In this document: piece after piece, positions 21,539-28,444 of the stretch
Numbering within the stretch: position 1 is the first letter of the stretch
How the letters are laid out: every line of letters begins with the position of its first letter
Source of the DNA: a virus
DNA length: 42,187 nt
Virus record (IMG/VR): IMGVR_UViG_3300027733_000089
Span: 1-42,187 of that record
Direction: 5' to 3' (one strand)
Notes under the pieces: generated by a model
What the model saw: only the letters and a program-made list of their open reading frames with translations
What the model was told of the DNA's origin: nothing
The model's database searches: none
Made by a program: the position numbers and the translations under genes

Positions 21539-21958
21539 CTACTTTATGTAGCGAGCGACCCCTGCGTAGGTGTTGGTGCTTACTGTTTCCTCGTCTGTCA
21601 TACGAAGGATACTGATAGCGTTCTCCAACTCCTCAATCTCTGATTTGATAGCCCAATGAACGAAGTCTTGTTCAGGCTCTTTTGGTGCTTTCACCGAAGC
21701 AGGAAACTCAATCGTGAGTTCGTACTTGTTGCCTTCCTCGTTACGGTAGTTGTTGTACTTGCTGACATTTGTGACCTTGCCCTTGCCTGAACGAAACAAC
21801 TCCGAAAGACTGTCTTGGAAGTCTTTGACTTCTTTTTCGTATTCTTTTTTTGCTTTTTCGTAATCGGACATTTGCTTATTGCGAAAGTCAAGAGCCTTCT
21901 GTAATGCGTCAATCACTTTCTTAGTGCTGACCTTTACATTTATGGATTTCTGTTTCAT
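21539..21958 (-). CDS. Coiled-coil small protein
   Basis: 139 residues from ATG 21958, preceded by AGGAGAAACCAA. Residues about 15-65 form a charged coiled coil (VIDALQKALDFRNKQMSDYE, KAKKEYEKEVKDFQDSLSEL). A beta-like segment follows (YELTIEFPASVKAP), then a helix (EIEELENAISILRM). The promoter is at 22002. No family is recognised; a structural or DNA-associated role is possible. Confidence 0.72.
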   Translation of the reverse strand: MKQKSINVKVSTKKVIDALQKALDFRNKQMSDYEKAKKEYEKEVKDFQDSLSELFRSGKGKVTNVSKYNNYRNEEGNKYELTIEFPASVKAPKEPEQDFVHWAIKSEIEELENAISILRMTDEETVSTNTYAGVARYIK

Positions 21959-22001
21959 TTGGTTTCTCCTGCCAGCCTTGTAGGTGGGTGCTGACTCGCA
22001 T

Positions 22002-22028
22002 ACCGTACCACTCAAGGTACAGACCTAC
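22002..22028 (-). promoter_or_regulatory. Family promoter for the 21958 gene
   Basis: Minus strand: GTAGGTCTGTACCT, seven bases, TACGGT. A motif copy (22035) lies upstream, joined to a GGGCGAGATAAAAATG element. Confidence 0.78.
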
Positions 22029-22044
22029 ACGCCCACTTATCTAT

Positions 22045-22278
22045 TACATTTTTATCTCGCCCCCCCGTCCCTCGCCATGTGTTCGCAAGAAAGCCCCGAC
22101 CTAGTTCGTTATCAACGGGGCTCATTCCGAAACGAGAGAACAAGAGCGCACTTGGGGGTTGAGATAGAAAAGTTGAGTTCGGGGTTGCGTAACTTATCTA
22201 TTTGGAATAATCAAAAAACCGTAACGCTCGCACAACCGTAATAGATAAGTCAGGTCACCTTGGTAATAGATAAGTCAA
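22045..22278. other. Non-coding cassette: hairpin 5 with flanking inverted elements and motifs
   Basis: It contains hairpin AGCCCCG / CGGGGCT (22092-22122), flanked by TTTTATCTCGCCCCCCC on the left and GGGGGTTGAGATAGAAAAGT on the right, then motif copies at 22192 (minus), 22241 and 22266 (plus). No supported gene. Confidence 0.65.
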
Positions 22279-22312
22279 AGCCCCTGTCAGCATGGGGTGG
22301 CTGACAGGGGCT
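22279..22312 (-). terminator. Strong terminator after the 22328 gene
   Basis: A perfect 13-bp stem, AGCCCCTGTCAGC / GCTGACAGGGGCT, 15 bases past the stop at 22328, followed on the minus strand by TTTGACTT. Confidence 0.8.
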
Positions 22313-22327
22313 AAGGCTTGCTAAGTG

Positions 22328-22792
22328 TTAGCGCATGAAGTTGCGAATAGCGTCATTGAGACTGCCAGTTGCGCCACCTTCATCAGTAATCGTGTCATCA
22401 GGCTCGTCTTGGAAACGGAGAACGCTTACAACATCTTCACGAGTAGCAACCACAACGAGACGAACACGACGCTTTTCAGGGTGCTGACTTGGTGGAGTGT
22501 CAAGACCAACTTCTGCGTCAAAGTCCTTGGGAAGTGGCGCAGCCCAACCCGTTGTAACTACTGCCGTGAACTCGTATGACTTAGCAACCTTACGGTCTGC
22601 CTTGTCCAGTAGGTCATAAACATCATCATGTGACGAGAGGTGAGTGAGTTTCGCTTCGTTGTTGGTGATAGTGACACCGTAGAGGCGAGATGAGGACAGT
22701 TGGAACTGGTCATCAGGATTAGTCGGGTGACTGAGTAGGTGGTGGAGTTTGGCTTCTGCCAACTCTGCCGTAGCGAGTAATGAAAGTGTCAT
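22328..22792 (-). CDS. Protein of unknown function
   Basis: 154 residues from ATG 22792, preceded by AAGGGAAACGC. Helical start (LATAELAEAKLHHLLS), a mixed core (RLYGVTITNNEAKLTHLSSH, DVYDLLDKADRKVAKSYEFT) and strands (RRVRLVVVATREDVVSVLRF). The end is acidic then basic. Single-gene unit with its own promoter (22827) and terminator (22279). Not assigned. Confidence 0.75.
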   Translation of the reverse strand: MTLSLLATAELAEAKLHHLLSHPTNPDDQFQLSSSRLYGVTITNNEAKLTHLSSHDDVYDLLDKADRKVAKSYEFTAVVTTGWAAPLPKDFDAEVGLDTPPSQHPEKRRVRLVVVATREDVVSVLRFQDEPDDTITDEGGATGSLNDAIRNFMR

Positions 22793-22826
22793 AGCGTTTC
22801 CCTTCGTGGTTTGTTGTGACAAGGAC

Positions 22827-22853
22827 AGCGTACACGATTAGGTACAGAACTAC
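22827..22853 (-). promoter_or_regulatory. Family promoter for the 22792 gene
   Basis: Minus strand: GTAGTTCTGTACCT, seven bases, TACGCT. Motif copy (22860) and 30-bp repeat (22883) lie upstream. Confidence 0.78.
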
Positions 22854-22882
22854 AATGGCACTTATCTATTCAGAAAAAAGAC

Positions 22883-22908
22883 TTCCACCACCGTCATTCA
22901 CTAACAGG
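22883..22908 (-). repeat. 30-bp dispersed repeat, copy 7
   Basis: TTCCACCACCGTCA, TTCA, CTAACAGG. The left end is one base off the consensus. It lies upstream of the motif-promoter pair. Confidence 0.7.
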
Positions 22909-22996
22909 ACAACCCACAACCCTTCTCGCTATTTTTTGACTTTTTTATCACGACCCCCAAGCCCCTCGTTCGCCCTCGCCTTGGCGTGTTCGGAAA

Positions 22997-23028
22997 GAGC
23001 CCCGGGCATTTCGCCAACGGCGGGGCTC
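22997..23028 (-). terminator. AGCCCCG-family hairpin 6
   Basis: GAGCCCCG / CGGGGCTC, an 8-bp perfect stem with a 16-base loop. A motif copy at 23074 lies on the gene-end side, and a variant (ATAGACAAGT) at 23150. Confidence 0.72.
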
Positions 23029-23121
23029 CAATGGGAAAGGAAGCCGAGCCGAGTGAATTGGTTGGGTTGGGTGACTTATCTATTGCTGATACCGAGACAG
23101 CCGAGAGATAGAGCGAGCGTG

Positions 23122-23235
23122 TCACTCTCTGCCCTCGTGCCTATCCTCAATAGACAAGTGCCACGCCACAACGCCTGCCATGAGAGCAACACCGAGCAAC
23201 GGTGAACAGAGGGCGAGTATCACGAGCGTTCTCAT
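23122..23235 (-). CDS. Small secreted or membrane peptide
   Basis: 37 residues from ATG 23235, overlapping the LysM gene stop (ATGA). MRTLVILALCSPLLGVALMA then GVVAWHLSIEDRHEGRE: a single hydrophobic segment with a charged tail. LALCS has some resemblance to a lipobox. Tight coupling and hydrophobicity support it despite its size. It may act with the LysM membrane protein upstream. Confidence 0.55.
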   Translation of the reverse strand: MRTLVILALCSPLLGVALMAGVVAWHLSIEDRHEGRE

Positions 23236-23522
23236 CTGTCATGTGGCATGGTCAGCACTTGCCAAGTGTCTAGGCTAGTTCCGTAGAAATCCACGAGCCG
23301 TGAGATGACAGCCCCCGTGTCTCCGTGACAATTTGTGCGAGCGATACTCCACACCGTGTCACCCTTCTCAACATTCACCGTAGGCGTGTCACAAGTGAAG
23401 TGGGTACGGTCAGCCGTAATCCACCCCACAACAGCACCAGCGAGAGGGAGAGAGAACAGCAGAACAATAAGCGAGGTAGTGCCGAAAGCGAAACGCCTAC
23501 GCTTGTACTTATCTATTACCAT
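23232..23522 (-). CDS. Membrane-anchored LysM-domain protein
   Basis: 96 residues from ATG 23522; a GTG at 23531 overlapping the upstream stop is an alternative. The basic N-terminus MVIDKYKRRR contains a translated motif copy. A transmembrane segment spans about 11-33 (TTSLIVLLFSLPLAGAVVGW). The LysM-like domain spans about 48-93 (NVEKGDTVWSIARTNCHG, LVDFYGTSLDTWQVL), a peptidoglycan-binding fold. TM-plus-LysM small proteins include the SOS-linked division inhibitors YneA and ChiZ. A cell-wall or division role is inferred, not shown. Confidence 0.75.
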   Translation of the reverse strand: MVIDKYKRRRFAFGTTSLIVLLFSLPLAGAVVGWITADRTHFTCDTPTVNVEKGDTVWSIARTNCHGDTGAVISRLVDFYGTSLDTWQVLTMPHDR

Positions 23523-23523
23523 T

Positions 23524-23955
23524 TCACGCACTCACTTTCATAGCGTCTGCCCACGAATAATTTGCAATTTCTGCCAATGTTTGATTTTCGTCTAATCCCT
23601 CTACGGCATAAACGGTGACACCATCTTTACGCATTACATACACATAGTCAGCCCATGAGAACGATTTGTCCTCTGGCGCATACCACGCATACTCGTCATC
23701 AGGCGTATCGGTGTGAAAAATACCGTAGCCCTCGCAGTAGTTATCGCTTGCAGTTTCCTCACGAGGTTCGGTGGTGATTACTGACCAAGAGTTGTGGTCG
23801 TGCAAAAGCGTCTGAACCACTTTCGCTAATCCGTCACGCTCTCGCAGTTCAGCCAAGAGAGGCACGATACGAGATGGGTAGTTGTCCCAATGAGCGTAAC
23901 GCCCATGCCACCTGCCCCCTGCTAGTTCGCTTGCGATTATTGCTCGTGTACTCAT
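23524..23955 (-). CDS. Conserved phage protein of unknown function
   Basis: 143 residues. MSTRAIIASELAGGRWHGRY, AHWDNYPSRIVPLLAEL is the N-terminal pattern of a family widespread in actinophages and their hosts (MSTRAxI...WxGRYxHWDGYP). Later GIFHTDTPDDEYAWYAPED and YVYVMRKDGVTVYAVEG are beta-rich. The function is not established. One base separates it from the upstream gene, and it overlaps or abuts the LysM gene. Confidence 0.78.
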   Translation of the reverse strand: MSTRAIIASELAGGRWHGRYAHWDNYPSRIVPLLAELRERDGLAKVVQTLLHDHNSWSVITTEPREETASDNYCEGYGIFHTDTPDDEYAWYAPEDKSFSWADYVYVMRKDGVTVYAVEGLDENQTLAEIANYSWADAMKVSA

Positions 23956-23956
23956 G

Positions 23957-24262
23957 TTATTTACCCACCGTGATTACAGGGCGAGTGCCGAACATTGAGA
24001 AGTGCGCTTCCAATGGGTACGCCTCTAACAAACTCTTGTAGTGAGATGGATAGTTCGCATACGCCAAGAAATAATCGCTTGCGTCAATGATGGTAGTGAT
24101 GGTGACATTCTCAATGTCTGAAAGGTCAATAATCAGCAATACCGAATTATCTCGGCTTGCTCGCACATACGCTTGTGCGCCGTTGTAGTGGTACACGAGG
24201 TGTTTGCTCGCCTGCTGGTCAATAAACCTCGCAGTTGTCATGTGGTCATTGTTCATAGTCAT
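23957..24262 (-). CDS. Protein of unknown function
   Basis: 101 residues from ATG 24262, behind AAGGAAACGAA; a later start at MTTARFID is possible. Beta-rich (KHLVYHYNGAQAYVRAS, NSVLLIIDLSDIENVTITTI) with an aromatic segment (YFLAYANYPSHYKSLLEAYP). First gene of a four-gene unit ending with the 37-residue peptide. Not assigned. Confidence 0.72.
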   Translation of the reverse strand: MTMNNDHMTTARFIDQQASKHLVYHYNGAQAYVRASRDNSVLLIIDLSDIENVTITTIIDASDYFLAYANYPSHYKSLLEAYPLEAHFSMFGTRPVITVGK

Positions 24263-24290
24263 TTCGTTTCCTTCCGTTTGACTTGCTTGC

Positions 24291-24317
24291 AGAATACCAG
24301 TAGAGGTACAAACCTAC
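24291..24317 (-). promoter_or_regulatory. Family promoter for the 24262 unit
   Basis: Minus strand: GTAGGTTTGTACCT, seven bases, TATTCT. A motif copy (24328) lies upstream. Confidence 0.78.
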
Positions 24318-24337
24318 AACCCTGCCCACTTATCTAT

Positions 24338-24671
24338 TACCAACACGCCCGACCCACTCACAATCTGACTTTTTTATCACGACCCCCCATGCTCACAAAA
24401 GCGTCAAAAAAGACGCTTTCTGTTGGAGCCCCGACCTCGCTCGTTTCCATCGGGGCTCCCCTCGTGCGTGACGCTTTGCTCGCATGACGGGGGTAGAGAT
24501 AGAAATGTGGAGTTCTATCGGGTTGCGAACTTTATCGCACGGCTTGTATCGGTGGAGTGAGTTCGCTCACGCACGGGCGCACGGCTCGTATCTGTAATAG
24601 ATAAGTCCACGCACACAGCAAAGCCCTGACCTATCCGTAATAGATAAGTCAGGGCAAAGGCTGTTAGAGGG
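24338..24671. other. Non-coding cassette: hairpin 7, inverted G-rich elements, terminator
   Basis: Left to right: ACTTTTTTATCACGACCCCC (24368-24387), a small hairpin AAAGCGTC/GACGCTTT (about 24399-24420), AGCCCCG-family hairpin GGAGCCCCG/CGGGGCTCC (24425-24459), GGGGGTAGAGATAGAAATGT (about 24489-24508), a motif copy (24597), and a terminator GCCCTGAC/GTCAGGGC (24623-24655) enclosing another motif (24640). The last serves the 24672 gene. No supported gene. Confidence 0.7.
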
Positions 24672-24980
24672 CTACTCGGACTCGCACCTGCCACACAGGT
24701 AGTCAGCACCCCAAGCGTCACCCACATAATTACCGTGCTTACAGTAGAGGCTCGCCTGATACTCACGCTCACGGTTCTCACGGGCTTCACATTCCTCGTA
24801 GTACGCCTCGTAATGCTTCTCACAGCGTGGGAAGGTAACGAACGCACCCGAACGGTAGTAGCGCACGGGGATAGTCACCTCGTAGTTCACGGAGCCTTCG
24901 CACGGGGAGTCAGGATTATCGTAATCAAGACAATCCTCATGCGTCAGTTCGGGCGTATCGGACTTATCTATGTCAGTCAT
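24672..24980 (-). CDS. Small zinc-binding protein
   Basis: 102 residues from ATG 24980, starting MTDIDKSDTPEL (a translated motif copy). Cys pattern: HEDCLDYDNPDSPCEG, FPRCEKHYE, CKHG, YLCGRCE. The segment SVNYEVTIPVRYYRSGAFVTFPRC matches zinc-binding phage proteins that end in FPRCxxHxE. The tail CxxC completes a second possible site. One base separates it from the DUF6011-like gene. Function unknown. Confidence 0.75.
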   Translation of the reverse strand: MTDIDKSDTPELTHEDCLDYDNPDSPCEGSVNYEVTIPVRYYRSGAFVTFPRCEKHYEAYYEECEARENREREYQASLYCKHGNYVGDAWGADYLCGRCESE

Positions 24981-24981
24981 G

Positions 24982-25470
24982 TCAGACCTTTCCAGCACAG
25001 GTGCTACCCATGCCCCTAGCAACGCTCTTAGGGTCAGTTAGGTCTGCCCCACAGATAACGCACATTGAGTACAGCAAGCCAAGTTCAGCGCACTCGGCAA
25101 TAGTCATACGCATACTCGCAGTAAGGCGATAGAACGCCCCACGCTCAAAGACAATGCGCTCGGACTTCGTTGTGCCTTCGGGAACGAAACGCATGGCGTA
25201 CATTCCTGATTTATCCTTGTTGTACTTCACACGATAAACAACGCCGTCAGCATTGCGATACATACCGATTTCGGTAACAGGGTCAAGGTTCGCAGGCGCA
25301 CTCGCCTTAGCCTTCGCCATGCTCGCCTCTACGGCTTCTATCTGCTTGATAGTGAGAGAGCCGAAACGGTCTAGCGAACTAAGTACGCTCGCATAGAACG
25401 AATTACTCTTAGCGTTCTCACGCAAGAAATTAGCGATTATTTCTAATCGGTCTAGTGGTGGTGTGGTCAT
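24982..25470 (-). CDS. DUF6011-like zinc protein
   Basis: 162 residues. The C-terminus YSMCVICGADLTDPKSVARG, MGSTCAGK matches the DUF6011 signature (C-x2-CGxxLTDPxSxxRGxGxxC), a small zinc ribbon typical of phages and actinobacteria. The middle (GMYRNADGVVYRVKYNKDKSG) is beta-rich and the N-terminus helical. AAGGGGTAAGAC precedes the start. The function is unknown; DNA binding is plausible. Confidence 0.8.
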   Translation of the reverse strand: MTTPPLDRLEIIANFLRENAKSNSFYASVLSSLDRFGSLTIKQIEAVEASMAKAKASAPANLDPVTEIGMYRNADGVVYRVKYNKDKSGMYAMRFVPEGTTKSERIVFERGAFYRLTASMRMTIAECAELGLLYSMCVICGADLTDPKSVARGMGSTCAGKV

Positions 25471-25503
25471 GTCTTACCCCTTCTAAGTAGTTTGACTACT
25501 CGT

Positions 25504-25530
25504 ACAATACCAGCAAAGGTACGGAACTAC
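25504..25530 (-). promoter_or_regulatory. Family promoter for the 25470 unit
   Basis: Minus strand: GTAGTTCCGTACCT, seven bases, TATTGT. Motif copies at 25537 and 25609 lie upstream. Confidence 0.78.
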
Positions 25531-25546
25531 TAGGGGACTTATCTAT

Positions 25547-25811
25547 TCAGTATCGGCTCGCAGTATCCACTCGGATACGCTCGCAGTTGGCTCGCATACT
25601 TCGCTCGGACTTATCTATTCAGTAATCACCCACGCCTCGCACCTACCAGCACCAGCACTCTTTTTTATCTCTACCCCCGTTGCGCCCCCACCCGTCACTT
25701 CTCGGTGGGGGCCCCGTTCGCGCTGAGTCATGCCGGGGCTCCCATCGGGCGCAAGGTCAAGCCTTGACCTACCCGTGAGAGTAAGTCAAGGCGAGACTAT
25801 CTAGCACTTAT
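25547..25811. other. Non-coding cassette: hairpin 8 and terminator
   Basis: It holds CTTTTTTATCTCTACCCCC (about 25660-25678), an AGCCCCG-type hairpin GGGGCCCCG/CGGGGCTCC with one wobble (25708-25742), and a terminator GCCTTGAC/GTCAAGGC (25761-25792) whose loop GAGAGTAAGTC is a decayed motif. A motif copy at 25806 overlaps the end of the 25812 gene. No gene. Confidence 0.65.
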
Positions 25812-26246
25812 CTATTCAGGAAAGGCGCTAGCCCTTGCGAGTAATCCCGTAAGTATGCCGTCAGCGTAGTAGTCAGGCGCTGTGCCGTCTAGGTACTTGC
25901 CCAATGAGGCTAGGACTGTGCGCTCAAACTCGGCGAAGGACTTATCGCCGTAGCGCCCCACCGCTTGCGTGGCAAACTTGGTAGCAGGGTAGGTAGCGAA
26001 GTCAAAGACGGTAAATGATGTCACGCTCATGGTGGCGTGTGGTTGCCAGTGAACTAGACGGATAGTTGCCTCATACTGCTTGCGCTTAGCGTCATGGCTG
26101 AACTCAAGTTCTATTTGCTCACCCCACAAGTCATTGCTGTGGACATGCGGAATGTCTACCTTTGAGGACTGCCAACGGTAGGTGACCTCACGGTCACGCT
26201 CACGGCGCTTGGCTTGCGCTAGTAGGTTGGTGGTTGCTGTGGTCAT
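25812..26246 (-). CDS. Protein of unknown function
   Basis: 144 residues. Basic helical N-terminus (AQAKRRERDREVTYRWQSSK), then strands (EQIELEFSHDAKRKQYEATI, RLVHWQPHATMSVTSFTVFDF) and a helical end (FAEFERTVLASLGKYLDG, LTGLLARASAFPE). Single-gene unit with its own promoter (26279). AAGGGGTAACC precedes the ATG. Not assigned. Confidence 0.75.
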   Translation of the reverse strand: MTTATTNLLAQAKRRERDREVTYRWQSSKVDIPHVHSNDLWGEQIELEFSHDAKRKQYEATIRLVHWQPHATMSVTSFTVFDFATYPATKFATQAVGRYGDKSFAEFERTVLASLGKYLDGTAPDYYADGILTGLLARASAFPE

Positions 26247-26278
26247 GGTTACCCCTTCATGGTTGTTTGACTACTCGC

Positions 26279-26305
26279 ATAGTACCATCGTAGGTACGGA
26301 ACTAC
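26279..26305 (-). promoter_or_regulatory. Family promoter for the 26246 gene
   Basis: Minus strand: GTAGTTCCGTACCT, seven bases, TACTAT. Motif copy at 26312 upstream. Confidence 0.78.
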
Positions 26306-26364
26306 TGTGGGACTTATCTATTACCGATACGCTCACGCCTCGCCACTCGGCAACCCCCGATAGT

Positions 26365-26502
26365 TGGGCTTATCTATCTCAACCCCCGTCACAGCCTCGG
26401 AGTCTCTCGGACTCTTACGGTTGGAGCCCCGTTCGCGCTCGGTTCCCTCGGGGCTCCCATCGGGAAGGGCGCTTCCCTACTCTTGGGGGTCGTGATAAAA
26501 AA
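26365..26502. other. Divergent cassette with hairpin 9
   Basis: AGCCCCG-family hairpin GGAGCCCCG/CGGGGCTCC (26423-26457), flanked by CTTATCTATCTCAACCCCC on the left and GGGGGTCGTGATAAAAAAGT on the right. This is where transcription switches from minus to plus, and each flanking element faces its own promoter. Confidence 0.72.
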
Positions 26503-26550
26503 GTTTCATCTAATCGGTCAGGGTCTTTCTTTCATAGATAAGTCTCGGTG

Positions 26551-26576
26551 GAGGTTTGTACCTCACCATGTACTCT
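26551..26576 (+). promoter_or_regulatory. Family promoter for the 26618 gene
   Basis: GAGGTTTGTACCTC (inverted repeat GAGGT/ACCTC), then TACTCT at 26571-26576. A motif copy (26534) lies upstream. Confidence 0.75.
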
Positions 26577-26617
26577 GTGTCCAGTTGGGGGATGGTCTCC
26601 CAGCAGGAAGGGATGCC

Positions 26618-27139
26618 ATGTTCGGTGTTGTTCAGCAGTTGGAGGACGAAGAGGTGCAGGCTCGCACTGTGCTTTTCGTTTACGAAGTCAAAGAGGAAGG
26701 CGATGCACTCGCTGTGGTTGGAACATTCCACCCCAACTTCTTTGACCAAGACATTGTCAATCTCATCAAGGAAGAGCGCCAGTGCTCTTACAACCAAGCA
26801 GAGGACGACGAGCAGGGTTCAGCGATGGAAGCCTGTGGTTGCATTTGGTGCCTCACCGAAGGCACGGGCTATCTCAATTGGGGAAGCAACGGATGGGATG
26901 ACATTCCGAGAGGGTTCGCATTTGTGCAGTTTCCAAAAAGCGCTGCAATCGCCGAAGGCTCGCTCATTCTTGTTGAAGGCAAGTGGCTCTCCGAGGACAT
27001 CCACGGCGTTTCGGAAACCAAGTCCGTTATCAACTACGAGACCACAATGGTGGAGACCTCGCATGGCACCTACCCCGAAGCCGAGTGCCTTGCAGTTGAG
27101 CATTGGGAGTTGCTACCAGCACTCCCAGCCAATCGGTAA
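26618..27139 (+). CDS. Protein of unknown function
   Basis: 173 residues from ATG 26618, behind GGAAGGG; upstream extension would include the promoter. Acidic. VQARTVLFVYEVKEEGDALA, GCIWCLTEGTGYLNWGSNGW and AEGSLILVEGKWLSEDI are beta-rich. CGCIWC could bind metal. A longer frame in another register covers the same DNA but ignores the promoter and ribosome-binding site. The stop TAA starts a motif copy. Confidence 0.75.
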   Translation: MFGVVQQLEDEEVQARTVLFVYEVKEEGDALAVVGTFHPNFFDQDIVNLIKEERQCSYNQAEDDEQGSAMEACGCIWCLTEGTGYLNWGSNGWDDIPRGFAFVQFPKSAAIAEGSLILVEGKWLSEDIHGVSETKSVINYETTMVETSHGTYPEAECLAVEHWELLPALPANR

Positions 27140-27155
27140 TAGATAAGTCATCAAC

Positions 27156-27188
27156 CACTCTGAGTGAAAGAAGAACTCGCTCAGAGTG
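27156..27188 (+). terminator. Terminator after the 26618 gene
   Basis: CACTCTGAG / CTCAGAGTG, a 9-bp perfect stem with a 15-base loop, eight bases past the motif at the stop codon. Confidence 0.65.
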
Positions 27189-27199
27189 ATGACCAAGGA

Positions 27200-27229
27200 A
27201 GCCCCGGCTCGCTCGTTCCCAACGGGGCT
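27200..27229 (+). terminator. AGCCCCG-family hairpin 10
   Basis: AGCCCCG / CGGGGCT, followed by GGGGGTCGTGATAAAAAAGT (27257-27276) and a motif copy (27316) in front of the next promoter. Confidence 0.72.
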
Positions 27230-27332
27230 CCCTTGCGCTTCGCTTGCTTCGGTGGTGGGGGTCGTGATAAAAAAGTCTGCTCCTCGTTGCGAGGGAGAAG
27301 CTCGGGTTATCTGTAATAGATAAGTACCCCTA

Positions 27333-27359
27333 GCAGTTCTGTACCTATTGGGTTACTAT
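27333..27359 (+). promoter_or_regulatory. Family promoter for the 27398 unit
   Basis: GCAGTTCTGTACCT, seven bases, TACTAT (27354-27359). Motif eight bases upstream. Confidence 0.75.
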
Positions 27360-27397
27360 TGAGTGACCACATAACACTTTCCTGAAGGGGGAACTAA

Positions 27398-27811
27398 ATG
27401 TCAAAAATAGATTATGACGGAATACAACTTTCGTACGAGGCTCAAGTTATTGAGTCAGATAAAAAGTTGCTTGATGCTTTACTTGATGCCGTGAAAGATG
27501 AAGAACTTGCACCTTTCACATTCCACATGGAGTGGGTCATCTGTGATTACTGCCGTGGCAACGGTGGACACTCTCGCCGTTTCGGTGCAATGAGTTCAGA
27601 AGAGTTTGCAGAGTGGAGCGATGAGTCTCGTGAAGCGTACTTGCGTGGTGCTTACGATGACCGTTGTGAAGCGTGTGATGGAAGTGGAAAGGTCTATGAG
27701 ATGAACGAAGGCGCATTGCCTGAAGAAGTTATTGAGTTCATTGACAACTACCGTCAGTACGCATTTGATAGCGCATCTGAAAGTCGTGCTGAACGAATGG
27801 CAGGTTGCTGA
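27398..27811 (+). CDS. Protein with DnaJ-type zinc-finger half
   Basis: 137 residues. Two CxxCxGxG motifs, CDYCRGNG (49-56) and CEACDGSG (90-97), form one zinc site as in half of the DnaJ central domain. The J-domain and substrate region are absent. The segment between is acidic and helical. Such stand-alone CxxCxGxG proteins are common in phages. AAGGGGGAACTAA precedes the ATG. The stop overlaps the next start (TGATG). Confidence 0.8.
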   Translation: MSKIDYDGIQLSYEAQVIESDKKLLDALLDAVKDEELAPFTFHMEWVICDYCRGNGGHSRRFGAMSSEEFAEWSDESREAYLRGAYDDRCEACDGSGKVYEMNEGALPEEVIEFIDNYRQYAFDSASESRAERMAGC

Positions 27812-28050
27812 TGTTTACTTACCGTGTAACTGTTCAGGTCACGCTTGATGTTGAGGCAGAAGATGACGATGGAGCAATGGCAGTAGCAATGCAGAATGTC
27901 AGTGCTCGCATAGGCGATGACCGTACAACACCTCTCCACGAAAGAACTGATGCAATGTGGGTGACAGGCATTGCTGAAAGAGATTACGAATACTTTTGTT
28001 ACAAGCAACCATTCCCACTATGGGTAATAGATAAGTCAGAGGACTACTAA
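27811..28050 (+). CDS. Small protein, function unknown
   Basis: 79 residues from ATG 27811, overlapping the preceding stop. Strand-helix pattern: TYRVTVQVTLDVEAEDDDGA, MAVAMQNVSARIGDD. The C-terminus WVIDKSEDY is a translated regulatory motif (28027-28036). An ACT-like or ferredoxin-like small fold is possible. Not assigned. Confidence 0.72.
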   Translation: MFTYRVTVQVTLDVEAEDDDGAMAVAMQNVSARIGDDRTTPLHERTDAMWVTGIAERDYEYFCYKQPFPLWVIDKSEDY

Positions 28051-28052
28051 TC

Positions 28053-28343
28053 ATGAATAACAAAAGCGATAGTTATTACACACTTAGGTCTGTCATTCGT
28101 TTTATCTTTTGGGGAACGATACTCGCAGTAATCATGTGGATTGTTACAACATCTATTGCAGTTTTTGCATCTGATGAAACACCCGATTGTGATGTGACAT
28201 TAGAGCGTGACTTCACATGGAACGCTCGTGAGTTCGCAGTGCTCAATCCAACCAAGACGCTTGCAGATTGCCGTCATTACCAAAGCGTTGTTCTCAATGA
28301 GAACGGCACATGGGAATGGTACGACCCATACATGGACTCATAG
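28053..28343 (+). CDS. Single-span membrane protein
   Basis: 96 residues, two bases after the previous stop. Hydrophobic span at about 15-40 (FIFWGTILAVIMWIVTTSIA). The exported part has two Cys (PDCDVTL, ADCRHYQ) about 34 apart that may form a disulfide, plus Trp/Tyr-rich stretches. Third gene of a four-gene unit. A role at the cell surface is inferred. Confidence 0.7.
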   Translation: MNNKSDSYYTLRSVIRFIFWGTILAVIMWIVTTSIAVFASDETPDCDVTLERDFTWNAREFAVLNPTKTLADCRHYQSVVLNENGTWEWYDPYMDS

Positions 28344-28355
28344 AAAGGATTGATT

Positions 28356-28430
28356 ATGGTTTTTTTATTTGTTATTGCAGTAACGCTTGCAGTTCTAATA
28401 GCAATAGTTCGTGACGATAGATGGTGGTGA
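28356..28430 (+). CDS. 24-residue membrane peptide
   Basis: ATG 28356, behind AAAGGATTGATT, encodes a hydrophobic span (VFLFVIAVTLAVLIAIV) and the charged end RDDRWW. The good ribosome-binding site and position at the end of the unit support it. The stop is separated from the convergent gene by one motif copy. Confidence 0.5.
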   Translation: MVFLFVIAVTLAVLIAIVRDDRWW

Positions 28431-28444
28431 ACACTTATCTATTA

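Noticed and set aside
24505-24597. 30-codon plus-strand frame ending in a motif TAA
   Set aside because: No ribosome-binding site or promoter; it lies in a hairpin cassette and its match to the 22165 region is at DNA level.
26556-27146. 196-codon frame in another register over the 26618 gene
   Set aside because: It starts inside the promoter, has no ribosome-binding site and a low-complexity Ser/Thr/Arg composition; the 26618 frame has promoter, RBS and stop in a motif copy.
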